From Alteromonas pelagimontana (GTDB lineage Bacteria; Pseudomonadota; Gammaproteobacteria; Enterobacterales; Alteromonadaceae): a stretch of 64,000 nucleotides of DNA. Location: the NCBI RefSeq assembly GCF_002499975.2, contig NZ_CP052766.1, positions 806,001 through 870,000 on the forward strand, read 5' to 3'. The number at the start of each line of letters is the position of its first letter. Positions within the stretch are counted from its first letter, which is position 1. Position numbers and translations under genes: made by a program. Below are positions 1 through 7,966 of this stretch, in pieces. The notes below the pieces were generated by a model. That model did no database searches and was not told the origin of the DNA. It worked only from the letters and a program-made list of their open reading frames with translations.

Positions 1-2
1 TC

Positions 3-590
3 GATACTTTATACAACCACCCTTCCATTATTGTCTGGACCACGTTTAACGAACGCTGGGGACAACATCGCACCATGAAAATCGGCCGCTTCGTTGAGCA
101 GTACGATACCTCTAGGCTGCTGAACATTGCCAGTGGCGGTAACTTTTTCCCTGTAGGTGATATTGCTGATGCCCATCATTATCCCGAACCGGTTTTTCTC
201 ACCAACGAAGGCACCTTCGACAATTATGTAAAAGTGGTAGGAGAGTACGGTGGGCACGGCTGGGCAGTGAAAGATCACCTTTGGGCTCCCGGCGGCAAGC
301 AAATGATTTACGGCAATATGCCCGCCTCACTAGATGAATATAAACAGCGCTATATCCGCTCGGCCAACGATCTTGCCGAGTTAAAAAGCAAAGGCATTGC
401 TGCTGGGGTATATACGCAAACCTCCGATGTGGAAACCGAGCTTAACGGTCTGCTTACCTACGACCGTGCTGTGGAAAAATTCACCGCAGATGAGTTGCTT
501 TCCATTCATAAAAAAGCCGGATTAATTGAAAACATCGCGTGTGACACACTTTGCGAACAAGCATTTGAAGAGGTTAGCCATGAAAATTAG
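3..590 (+). CDS. Glycoside hydrolase family 2 enzyme, C-terminal part (cut by window start)
   Basis: The reading frame is open from base 3, so the gene begins upstream of the window. The visible 195 residues hold the C-terminal half of a GH2 TIM-barrel: the segment VWTTFNERWGQ carries the acid/base Glu and VVGEYGGHGW carries the nucleophile Glu typical of clan GH-A retaining enzymes. A further conserved block, HHYPEP, lies between them. GH2 members are beta-galactosidases, mannosidases, glucuronidases or exo-glycosidases; the substrate cannot be fixed from this fragment. The last 11 bases overlap the start of the following GH43 gene, so the two are probably co-transcribed and translationally coupled. 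The following GH43 and propeller-fold genes suggest a role in debranching a plant or algal polysaccharide (inference). Confidence 0.82.
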   Translation, partial: DTLYNHPSIIVWTTFNERWGQHRTMKIGRFVEQYDTSRLLNIASGGNFFPVGDIADAHHYPEPVFLTNEGTFDNYVKVVGEYGGHGWAVKDHLWAPGGKQMIYGNMPASLDEYKQRYIRSANDLAELKSKGIAAGVYTQTSDVETELNGLLTYDRAVEKFTADELLSIHKKAGLIENIACDTLCEQAFEEVSHEN

Positions 591-2076
591 CACGTTTACG
601 CCTTTACTTACCTCGACTTTTATAGTGGCGTTACTGTCAAACCCGACACATGCGGCTCCGGTTGACGTCCCTAAAATTTTTGTAGATGGTAAACCGCTGG
701 CTGAAAGCAGTGTGAAGGTTGCTGGGAGCGCGGCCGAATCTCTCATTCAACTCGATGTAGACTGGGCTAACTTTGAGATAAGCACCAGGGTTAAAATGCT
801 TTCTCCTGATGCCGAAGCCGGTATTGCTTTTAGAATGCCACAAAAGCACGAAGGTGACGCCAACAGTGGCTACCGTACGGGATTGTCACTGAGTGATGAG
901 AATGTTTTCTTACGCACTGGCGATAAGATTGTCAGCCGCCGGGGCATGGCGCTTGAAACGGAAATGTGGTACTCGCTCACGCTCAAAGTTCGTAATAACC
1001 ACTTCGTACTTTTCGCGGGCGACAAGCCTCTTGCAGAAGGCGACTATCCTGCCTTTGATGTCATAGATAATGCCTTCAACGCTGGCAATCTCGGCCTTTA
1101 CATAAAAGGCAACGCTGAATTCGGCAGCGTAAAAATTGGTGATTATGAGCAAGCCACCGCAACGGTGACTTACACTAATCCGGTTCAATTAAATTGCGCC
1201 GATCCTGGCATGCTGCATTACGAAGACAAATACTACGCCTATTGCACCTACACGCCGGATTTCCCAGAAATGAAACGGGGTGTCCGCCTTTATACCTCGA
1301 CCAACCTGGTGAACTGGAAGGATGAAGGCTTTGCCCTGACCAACGAGAATTCATGGGGCGAGTCACGCCATTGGGCGCCAGATATCGTCGAGCATGATGG
1401 CACTTTTTATATGTACTATGCCGTGGATGAACGCATTGCTGTAGCGACTGCATCCTCTCCGATGGGCCCGTTTAAACAGCAAAAGCAGGCGCCTATGACA
1501 CCGGACAGCATTAAAATTGATGCCCATGTTTTTATTGATGACGATGGTGAGAAGTATTTCTATTACGTAGGTTTTGATAACGGCAATCACATCTGGGGTG
1601 CCAAACTTAACGACGATATGAAAACTGTTGATACCTCTACCATAACCCATCTCATTGCCCCTGAAGCGCCATGGGAGACCCATATGGCGAATGTAGCCGA
1701 AGGTCCGGTGGTACTTAAACACAAAGATTGGTATTACATGACTTACTCGGGCAGTCATTTTGAAAGCCCCTATTACTCTGTGGGCTACGCTGTGGCAAAG
1801 CATCCGCTTGGGCCTTGGAAGAAGTATGAATTTAACCCGGTGATGCAATCCACACCTTTTGCTCATGGTACCGCCCACCACAGCCTAACAGTTTCCCCCG
1901 ACGGCGAGGAAATGTTTATTGTTTACCACCAGCATTACAGCTTGAATCAAACAGAGCCGCGCAAGATAGCAATTGATCGTATTCGGTTTGTGCCGCAGAA
2001 AAATGGCCCCGACAGGTTAGAAGTCTGGGGGCCAACAGTAACCCCGCAACCTATGCCAAGTAGCACTGAAAGCTAA
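580..2076 (+). CDS. Secreted glycoside hydrolase family 43 protein
   Basis: 498 residues from the ATG at 580, chosen because it is preceded by AAGAGG and opens a clear signal peptide (MKISTFTPLLTSTFIVALLSN, cleavage near THAA-P). Residues of about 25-185 form an N-terminal beta-sandwich-like region (LamG/3-keto-disaccharide hydrolase-like). The rest is a five-bladed GH43 propeller: NCADPGMLHYEDKYYAYC with the general-base Asp, a central IDAHVFIDDDGEKYFYY with the pKa-modulating Asp, and VAEGPVVLKHKDWYYMTYSGS with the general-acid Glu. GH43 enzymes act on arabinan, xylan or galactan side chains and are exported. The gene overlaps the upstream GH2 gene by 11 bases. A strong hairpin follows the stop codon. 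Exact specificity is not determinable here. Confidence 0.88.
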   Translation: MKISTFTPLLTSTFIVALLSNPTHAAPVDVPKIFVDGKPLAESSVKVAGSAAESLIQLDVDWANFEISTRVKMLSPDAEAGIAFRMPQKHEGDANSGYRTGLSLSDENVFLRTGDKIVSRRGMALETEMWYSLTLKVRNNHFVLFAGDKPLAEGDYPAFDVIDNAFNAGNLGLYIKGNAEFGSVKIGDYEQATATVTYTNPVQLNCADPGMLHYEDKYYAYCTYTPDFPEMKRGVRLYTSTNLVNWKDEGFALTNENSWGESRHWAPDIVEHDGTFYMYYAVDERIAVATASSPMGPFKQQKQAPMTPDSIKIDAHVFIDDDGEKYFYYVGFDNGNHIWGAKLNDDMKTVDTSTITHLIAPEAPWETHMANVAEGPVVLKHKDWYYMTYSGSHFESPYYSVGYAVAKHPLGPWKKYEFNPVMQSTPFAHGTAHHSLTVSPDGEEMFIVYHQHYSLNQTEPRKIAIDRIRFVPQKNGPDRLEVWGPTVTPQPMPSSTES

Positions 2077-2087
2077 TAAGCTAACCC

Positions 2088-2118
2088 GCGCTGCCAGCTC
2101 GTTTCCGGCAGCGCCTTT
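2088..2118 (+). terminator. Hairpin after the GH43 gene
   Basis: A perfect 8-bp stem GCGCTGCC/GGCAGCGC with an 11-base loop lies 12 bases after the GH43 stop. The following T content is modest, so it may be a terminator or a 3' mRNA-stabilising hairpin separating the GH2-GH43 unit from the next gene. Confidence 0.6.
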
Positions 2119-2209
2119 CACATGCGTTTTTCTTCCCGAGCCCAGTTTGTACCGAAGTGCCGCAGTAGTGTTCCTCGATGCATCGGAGAGCTCTGCATGG
2201 CTTAAATTC

Positions 2210-2282
2210 GGAAAGCGTTAGGGCGCATTGGGAAGCTTTAGATCACGTTCAGGAAGCATTAGGTCACCGTCTGTAAGCTCTT
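2210..2282. repeat. Three to four degenerate ~21-bp direct repeats upstream of the propeller enzyme gene
   Basis: The 372-base gap between 2115 and 2486 has no convincing gene. Inside it the motif GGAAGC(G/T/A)TTAG recurs at about 2210, 2230 and 2251, with a weaker copy near 2271, at a spacing of 20-21 bases (two helical turns). This layout would suit cooperative regulator binding on one DNA face, but no regulator is known; it may also be chance or a decayed repeat. Confidence 0.35.
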
Positions 2283-2486
2283 GGACCTTGCTAAAAAATT
2301 TCAAGCCGCTATCAGAGAAACTCCCAAGCGTATTAAATGCCCCGAACAGAATTTTGGTTTGCCTTAAAAAGCTGGCTCACATTTATCCGGCTACAGCAAA
2401 TCAGCCTGATTTCGGCGCGGTGCCGAAAACAACACTCCTCCCCGCCGTATCGGGAGCACTTTTGAACGCGATTAAGGAGCAATACA

Positions 2487-4445
2487 ATGAAAAAATTACT
2501 GTGGTTAATTCTACTGACATTGTGGTGGCAAGCCAGCTACGCGGAAGTCTTAATGGAAGATGTCACTTCATTTTATCCCCGAATGATAAGGCTGGCCTAT
2601 AACGGCCCCGCTAACGACAGCATTGTCGCCAGTTTTGATGTCATCGGTGCCGGGCATATTTACCAGAGCACCGACGATGGACAAAGTTGGACACAAATCT
2701 CAACGATCAACGAAACCGGCTTTGACAATACCTGTTGCAGCGAGCTTTACGAAGTTCCGCAAACCATGGGCAATACCACCGCTGGGACATTGTTCTGGGC
2801 GGTCTCCGCACACAATGGCACACCACCGGCAGCGCGGGAAATAAAAATCTATAAAAGCACCGATCAGGGGCAAAGTTGGCGCTATTTCTCTTCACCTGTA
2901 TCTGGCAATACCGGCTTGTGGGAAGCAGAATTTATTATTGACGATTATGGTCGCCTAGTCATGTATTACGCCAGCGAAGAGCATAAGGGCAACGGTTATA
3001 ACCAACTGATTGCACACAAAATTTCTACCGACGGTGGGCAAACCTGGGGTAATGAGGTTGTCGACATTGCGATTGCCGACACCTTGCAACGGCCTGGTAT
3101 GCCTACCATTACACAGTTGCCTAATGGCGATTACGTTATGGCTTACGAAATTTGCGGGCCTACTTATAACTGCGATGCGTTTTACCGTAAATCTTCCGAT
3201 GGGGTGAGCTGGGGCTCGATAGCCGCCATTGGCACGCATATCGAGTCGGTATCGGGAAATCATTATTCTCACGCCCCCACGATAACGTGGTTTGATAACG
3301 GCACGGCCAACGGAGAATTAGTGGTGGGTGCGCAGGTGTTAAGAGACGCTGCAAACAACGATATCGTGCGGCCATATTCAGTTTATATGGTTAACAATAA
3401 TAATGGTGACGGGCGGTGGACCGAGCGCGCCGCGCCCCTATTTGTGCCAAGCGACGGCACAAATCCCTGTAACAGCTATAGCCCACAGTTTTTGCAACGC
3501 CTCAACAGTAACCAAATCATTCATATGACCAACAAAGAGTGTCGTATGTATACTGCTGTCGGCGAATTTAATCAGCCAGTTCCCAATGGCACATACAGGT
3601 TAACCGCCAGACATTCAGGTAAAGCGTTAGAAGTGGCAGACTGCGCTACGGCTGATGAAGCCAATGTTCAGCAATGGCCGTGGAATGGTGCCGATTGTCA
3701 GCGTTGGAACTTGACCTGGCAAGGGGATGGCAGTTACAGCTTAGTGTCTGCAAACAGCGATAAAGCTTTAGATGTTGCAGCTTGTTCGACCGAAAACGGT
3801 GCCAACATTCAGCAATGGCCATATAGCGGCGCACCTTGTCAAAAGTGGCGGATAGAACCCGTTGGTGACGGTTTCTATCGGGTAGTTTCACAAAACAGCG
3901 GCAAAGTGCTGGATGTTGATGCGTGTAACGCGGCTGACGGGCAAAACGTACAGCAATGGGAATGGCAGGGAGGCGAATGCCAACAGTGGAAAATTGAACC
4001 AGTGAGCGCTAACAGTATTGCTCAAGGCACCTATTCGATTGTATCGCAAAACAGCGGTAAAGCGCTGGATGTTAACGCATGCTCTGCAAATGCCGGGGCA
4101 AATGTGCAACAATGGCCTTATTCCGGTGCAAATTGCCAGCGCTGGCAGGTCACCCCCACCGCCGACGGTTATTTTGAAATACTGTCGGTGAACAGCAATC
4201 TGGCGTTGGATGTGGATGGTTGTCTGGATGTGCGCGGGCAGAATATTCAGCAGTGGAACAGCACCGGCGCGAACTGTCAGCGTTGGTCATTTGATGAGGT
4301 TGAGCCCGGCTTCTTCAAAATCGCTTCAAAAAATGGCGGCAAGGTGCTCGACGTTAACGCTTGTTCATTGGCTGACGGCGCGAATGTACAGCTATGGGAG
4401 TGGCTAGGTGGTGCTTGCCAGCGCTGGGAGCTTAATTCGCTTTAG
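2487..4445 (+). CDS. Secreted Asp-box beta-propeller glycosidase (GH93/sialidase-like) with six ricin-type repeats
   Basis: 652 residues starting with a Sec signal peptide (KKLLWLILLTLWWQASYA). Residues ~20-360 hold at least four Asp-boxes (STDDGQSW, STDQGQSW, STDGGQTW, SSDGVSW), the mark of sialidase-type six-bladed propellers; exo-arabinanases of GH93 have this fold. Residues ~370-652 contain six repeats of GKxLDVxxC followed by QQW and CQRW, i.e. two beta-trefoil ricin/CBM13 modules that bind sugars. The start has a good ribosome site (AAGGAG, 2473-2478). Next to GH43 and GH2 genes, an exo-acting arabinan enzyme is the best guess. Other possibilities are a sialidase or another BNR enzyme; the Arg triad of true sialidases was not identified. 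It is probably monocistronic, between the gap at 2115-2486 and a terminator. Confidence 0.82.
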   Translation: MKKLLWLILLTLWWQASYAEVLMEDVTSFYPRMIRLAYNGPANDSIVASFDVIGAGHIYQSTDDGQSWTQISTINETGFDNTCCSELYEVPQTMGNTTAGTLFWAVSAHNGTPPAAREIKIYKSTDQGQSWRYFSSPVSGNTGLWEAEFIIDDYGRLVMYYASEEHKGNGYNQLIAHKISTDGGQTWGNEVVDIAIADTLQRPGMPTITQLPNGDYVMAYEICGPTYNCDAFYRKSSDGVSWGSIAAIGTHIESVSGNHYSHAPTITWFDNGTANGELVVGAQVLRDAANNDIVRPYSVYMVNNNNGDGRWTERAAPLFVPSDGTNPCNSYSPQFLQRLNSNQIIHMTNKECRMYTAVGEFNQPVPNGTYRLTARHSGKALEVADCATADEANVQQWPWNGADCQRWNLTWQGDGSYSLVSANSDKALDVAACSTENGANIQQWPYSGAPCQKWRIEPVGDGFYRVVSQNSGKVLDVDACNAADGQNVQQWEWQGGECQQWKIEPVSANSIAQGTYSIVSQNSGKALDVNACSANAGANVQQWPYSGANCQRWQVTPTADGYFEILSVNSNLALDVDGCLDVRGQNIQQWNSTGANCQRWSFDEVEPGFFKIASKNGGKVLDVNACSLADGANVQLWEWLGGACQRWELNSL

Positions 4446-4460
4446 CGATGTGAAAAAGTA

Positions 4461-4496
4461 AAAACGGAAGCGAAGTGGCTTGGCAGCTTCCGTTTT
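4461..4496 (+). terminator. Terminator after the propeller enzyme gene
   Basis: An 11-bp perfect stem AAAACGGAAGC/GCTTCCGTTTT, 14-base loop, begins 15 bases after the stop. The symmetric A and T arms make it usable in both directions. Confidence 0.8.
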
Positions 4497-4522
4497 CCCA
4501 CCTCCAGATTTCAACCTTCCGC

Positions 4523-4894
4523 TTACTCCTCGATCAACTCTTGCCTTTTTAACTCAGATGTAATGGCGCCCTTTTTGCGTTTCTGAATACCGGCAAGGAT
4601 ATCCAATGACTCGCCCTCGTTGAATTTCTTCGCCAGTGTCGTTTTTTCTTCTTGTGTTCAAGCTACCCCGGCATTCTTGAGTAAACCTTTTTCGAGATTT
4701 TCGGTCTGTCTCTGTTCAAGCGACTTTTTATTGCTGGCCTTCTGGCTGGCGGATTTTTTAAACATTCTATTAAAGCAAATAAGGCTCTAGTGATATCTGG
4801 ATCATTAAAAGGAGACGCATTCGGCATAATTTCTCCTGTGGCAGAGTTAATACCGTTAGCCAGCGCCTCGATAATTTTTTAAGTGTGTATCCAT
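4523..4894 (-). pseudogene. Degraded small conserved gene (about 120 codons)
   Basis: Read on the minus strand, three frames together give one plausible protein: an N-terminal piece MDTHLK+IIEALANGINSATGE, a middle piece NDPDITRALFALIE, then a lysine-rich piece ending KGAITSELKRQELIEE before TAA. The pieces are joined only by ignoring one extra A in an A6 run near 4876 and a frame change near 4765, and by reading through an in-frame TGA (in AGV-A-stop-TQEE). Such small proteins with a C-terminal helix of the type 'GAI(T/S)xELK(R/K)xG' are common hypothetical proteins in gammaproteobacteria (from memory, family name not known to me). No working product is expected. Confidence 0.5.
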
Positions 4895-5013
4895 ACTTAT
4901 GATGCTTCCGTTTTCATAAAAAGTGCATTCTCAAAAGATCATTAAAGTGCCAACTCGAAACGTTTTTTGAGAATCGTAGCTGCAAAGCGAATCTGACCAT
5001 CTATTTGTAGCTA

Positions 5014-5181
5014 ATGCAAAGAGGTAATTTAGTGGCTACGCTGTATATCCCTGCTCGCGGTGACATAGTGATCACTGACTTTGACACGCCTGCCGCTCAT
5101 GAACAAGCCTGTAAGCGCCCTGCACTGATATTGCCACCTGCTCCATTCACCAACCAGATTCAGCTACGCTATTCATCGTAA
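5014..5181 (+). pseudogene. MazF/ChpB-like toxin remnant (N-terminal half)
   Basis: An ATG frame of 55 codons includes YIPARGDIVITDFDTPAAHEQACKRPALIL (read in two parts: YIPARGDIVITDFD and HEQACKRPALIL), which is the N-terminal signature of MazF/PemK endoribonucleases (RGDIV..DFDP..GHEQ..RRPALVL). The usual family length is about 110 residues; here the frame stops right after that signature. A further trace (FNNNGLV) in the next 50 bases may be the continuation in another frame. No intact antitoxin gene is visible upstream. The downstream end is close to the IS1111-type element (5261), so transposition may have contributed to the loss. Confidence 0.6.
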
Positions 5182-5273
5182 TCTGGCCCACCTTCACGCT
5201 GCCTTCAACAATAATGGGTTGGTTGATAATTACGGCGTTTGAAGAAGCCCGAATTCATATATGGACTCCTCCC

Positions 5274-5500
5274 GTATTGCAAGGTTTATCATCTAGATAA
5301 CAGGGACAGGATTGCTGTCATATATTCGGTCTTTAATTAGCCGTAAAGGCTATGACCTTGATGTATTTCGCGCATATCGTCCTTATCAGATTATCGGTAT
5401 TTTATTACCCCTGAATTCGACAGGTTTTAAATATGCCGGTTTGACCTGTTATGTCATCTATCTGTTACGCCTTCGCAATTCGTTGAAGTGTTTGTTCTTA
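5274..5500 (-). ncRNA. Candidate IS1111-type bridge RNA region
   Basis: This 227-base stretch lies between the transposase stop and the inner edge of the left subterminal repeat, where IS1111-group elements are reported to encode their target-guiding RNA. It contains possible stems, e.g. ACAGGT (5420-5425) with ACCTGT (around 5444-5449) flanking an 18-base loop, and GACAG/CTGTC near 5305-5320. A 66-codon ORF across it (5312-5512, plus strand) matches nothing and is not called. Placement is by analogy; no covariance test was possible. Confidence 0.35.
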
Positions 5501-6514
5501 TTATACGGGTGAATATTCCTCACCTGATACCGTGATTGCCCATGCCATTCTGGCCATCTTATTGGCATACGCTACACATGCCCGATTATGCCCTCTTGTA
5601 CAAACCAGATGGTTTATCCATATACTGAGTTTGTCATCCTTGGATTTAGCTCTAGAAACAACGGCTTTGGCTCCTTGGACGAGTAGACATCGTAAGTAAC
5701 TGTTACCTTTTTTACTGATACCCAATAATACGTCTTTTCCGCCACTACTGTGTTGCTTGGGGACCAAACCTAATGACGCTGACACATCACGCCCCTTGCG
5801 ATAAGCCCTGCCATTACCAACTTCATTAAAGTAGGCACTTGATATCATCGGACCAATGCCGGGAACAGATAGCAAACGCTGACAAATTGCATTGTTTTTT
5901 GCATATTGCATTATTGCCTTGTCATATACCTCGATACTGCTATCTAGCGTATGGAGTTGTTCATTAAGCTGTAACAGAAGTGCCTTAAACTGTATAGATA
6001 ATTGCTGGTTGCCGTCCTCCAGCCATATTGAGATATGCTTGCGTAGTGTATGGATACCTTGAGGTATGCATATCCCATACTCTGCCACCAGTCCTCTTAC
6101 TTGATTGCACAATGCTGTGCGCTGCCCAACGGCTAATGCTCTGGCCTTATGCTGAGCTTGATTATCTTGTTGTTCGACTGACTTTATACCAGCAGATCTG
6201 ATATGGGGCTGACGGGCGGCAATAGCTATAGCTAAGGCATCGTTATAATCGTTTTTGTTACCGACTAAAAATGCTTTAACATGCTGTGGCGGAACCAGTT
6301 TTACTTCATGACCACATCCTTGAATTTCCCTCGCCCAATAGGAAGAAGTTGCACAAGACTCTATAGCAACAAGGCATTGAGGATGAGAATGAAAGAAAGC
6401 TAGCACCTCTGCTCGCTTTAACATTTTCTTTTTCAGCAGCCTACCTTCCTTGTTGCAGCACACCACATGAAAGACTCTTTTTGCTATATCTAACCCGATT
6501 GTTGTAATCTTCAT
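5501..6514 (-). CDS. IS110-family transposase (IS1111 group)
   Basis: 337 residues from the ATG at 6514, preceded by GGGAG; the frame is open further upstream (to 6613) but that part overlaps the element end and is not protein-like. The N-terminal RuvC-like domain shows the DEDD residues: TIGLDIAKRVFHVV (D), VAIESCATSSYWAREI (E), GNKNDYNDALAIA (two D). The C-terminal transposase_20 domain has SVPGIGPMISSAYFNEVG and the block SSGGKDVLLGISKKGNSYLR, the latter typical of the IS1111 branch and bearing the conserved Ser region. Length is normal (~340) and no stop or frameshift is seen, so it is probably functional. Confidence 0.92.
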   Translation of the reverse strand: MKITTIGLDIAKRVFHVVCCNKEGRLLKKKMLKRAEVLAFFHSHPQCLVAIESCATSSYWAREIQGCGHEVKLVPPQHVKAFLVGNKNDYNDALAIAIAARQPHIRSAGIKSVEQQDNQAQHKARALAVGQRTALCNQVRGLVAEYGICIPQGIHTLRKHISIWLEDGNQQLSIQFKALLLQLNEQLHTLDSSIEVYDKAIMQYAKNNAICQRLLSVPGIGPMISSAYFNEVGNGRAYRKGRDVSASLGLVPKQHSSGGKDVLLGISKKGNSYLRCLLVQGAKAVVSRAKSKDDKLSIWINHLVCTRGHNRACVAYANKMARMAWAITVSGEEYSPV

Positions 6515-6602
6515 CTTGGTCTTCTCCCGTTTGATTGTAAGTTCAAATTCAATCATGGCACTCAGATGCCGAATTTGGGAGGAGACCATCACATCAGATA
6601 AT

Positions 6603-7660
6603 AAGTGCACCACTCATGGTTAAACGGTGAGAAGAGATCAACTGCCTGTTGGTGGTACTCTGTAATCGCCAAAAAACAAGAGTAGTTACCATGAGTTACA
6701 AGCAGTTGATCGAGGGACAACGATAGCAGATAGAGGCCTACTTACGCGAGGGTTTCAGTTATCGGGAGATTGGGAAGCGGCTTAAAGTCAGTCATAGTAC
6801 GATTAGTCGTGAAGTACGTCGCAACAGGATTCGGGACAATCACTACCTGCCTGAAGTAGCCCATGCTAAGACGATTAAACGACGATGTCAGGCAACCAAG
6901 TACGGCATCCCCGCGCTCACAATGACCTTTGTTGAGTTCGGGCTGATCCAGAAGTGGAGTCCGAAGCAAATTGCTGGCGTGGGTAAAATCATCGGTTGTA
7001 ACGTCAGTCACGAGTGGATTTATGGTTATGTCCAGCGAGACAAGTTACGCGGCGGCAAGCTGTATAAACAGCTGCGACAAGGTCACCGAAGATACCGTAG
7101 AGGTAACCGCGCGAAGCGAGTCATAATCCCGAATTGCATTGGTATAGAGCATCGTCCTGCCATCGTGAACAGAAAGAAGCGGTTCGGCGATTGGGAGGCC
7201 GATACGGTTTTAGGGAAGCAAGGAACAGGCGCAATTGTCAGCCTGGTAGAGCGAAAGAGTAAGCTGTATCTGATACGAAAAGTACCAGCTAAAAGTGCGG
7301 CTGATGTAGCCCGGGCAATGGTTGGCATGCTGTGGAAGTATCGACGCCACGTTCGTACTATCACGGCGGGTAACGGCAGCGAATTTTGTGACCATGAGTT
7401 GGTCGCAGAGAAGTTGAAGGCGGACGTCTACTTCGCGAATCCGTATTCATCTTGGGAACGCGGACTGAATGAAAACTTCAACGGCTTGCTGCGCCAATAC
7501 ATACGGAAAGGCACCGATTTACGGACGGTAACAGACAAGCAAATTGCTGAGGTTGAGCGTGCCCTGAATGCGAGGCCAAGGAAATGTCTTGGATTTAAAC
7601 AGCCCGCCGTCGTGTTCGAGCAGTTACGAGGAGCGGCCTAATTTAGCGAGTGGTGCACTT
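6603..7660 (+). mobile_element. IS30-family insertion sequence (inactive)
   Basis: Perfect 13-bp terminal inverted repeats AAGTGCACCACTC (6603-6615) and GAGTGGTGCACTT (7648-7660) bound 1058 bases that hold a single IS30-type transposase frame. The size fits IS30. No clear target duplication is seen at the flanks (GATAAT on the left, CGGAGT on the right). Its gene is inactivated (see the transposase entry), so it could only move if helped by a related element. Confidence 0.82.
6691..7641 (+). pseudogene. IS30-family transposase, amber stop and lost catalytic Asp
   Basis: From ATG 6691 the frame reads MSYKQLIEGQR, then TAG at 6724-6726, then QIEAYLREGFSYREIGKRLKV (HTH) and onward to 7641 in the same frame: about 316 codons, the normal IS30 length. 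The DDE domain keeps the first Asp (FGDWEADTVLG) and the Glu (ERGLNENFNGLLRQY), but the second motif, normally T-x-DNG-x-EF, reads ITAGNGSEF, so the second catalytic Asp has become Gly. Internal start codons (e.g. 6922) would miss the HTH. Two independent lesions make it a pseudogene. Confidence 0.85.
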
Positions 7661-7734
7661 CGGAGTTGAATTCGCGAATGGTTAAGTTATCAAATTAATT
7701 GTGATTTCAATGCGTTGAAAAGATTCTGGTGTAC

Positions 7735-7861
7735 TTGAACACCGATTCCGGAAATGAGCACAAAACTTTACCAAATAAATCCGGAATCAGTGTTCAAATG
7801 ATCCAAGAATAGGTGTTCAAGTGTTTCCGGAATCGCTGTTCAGATCAGGCCGGAATATGCA
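7735..7861. repeat. Solo cluster of IS21-like multiple terminal repeats
   Basis: Related ~20-base units built on TCCGGAAT-C-G/C-TGTTCA occur three or four times: inverted at 7735-7755, direct at 7778-7797, and direct at 7813-7834 followed by GCTGTTCAGATCAGGCCGGAATATGCA. Closely spaced repeats ending in CGGAATxxGCA resemble the multiple terminal repeats at the ends of IS21-family elements (recognition from memory). No istA or istB gene is nearby, so this would be an orphan end. The right edge abuts the DNA leading into the truncated ccdB. Bases 7661-7734 hold nothing recognisable. Confidence 0.45.
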
Positions 7862-7966
7862 CCAATGCAACGAAAAAGCTTTTGCCTTTTGTCCGCATCG
7901 CGAATATAGCCGCTCTCCCATTGTTTTATTCAATATGGTTATTCGCTTTGTTACGGATGAACTGCT

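Larger units (their letters stand above)
5261..6589 (-). mobile_element. IS110-family (IS1111-group) insertion sequence with subterminal inverted repeats
   Basis: The boundaries given are the subterminal repeats: ATGGACTCCTCCC at 5261-5273 and GGGAGGAGACCAT at 6577-6589, which are reverse complements with one mismatch. The true ends lie a few bases outside. Size (~1.35 kb), repeat type, a single DEDD transposase and a non-coding stretch on the 3' side of the gene all fit the IS1111 group. The right end is only 13 bases from the IS30 inverted repeat at 6603, so the two elements are nested neighbours. Confidence 0.75.

Noticed and set aside
4900..5013. MazE antitoxin before the MazF remnant
   Set aside because: No frame with AbrB-type residues is visible; only a weak suggestion.
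5312..5512. 66-codon plus-strand ORF in the IS1111-type element tail
   Set aside because: No family residues, overlaps the structured non-coding region and the transposase end; a chance frame.
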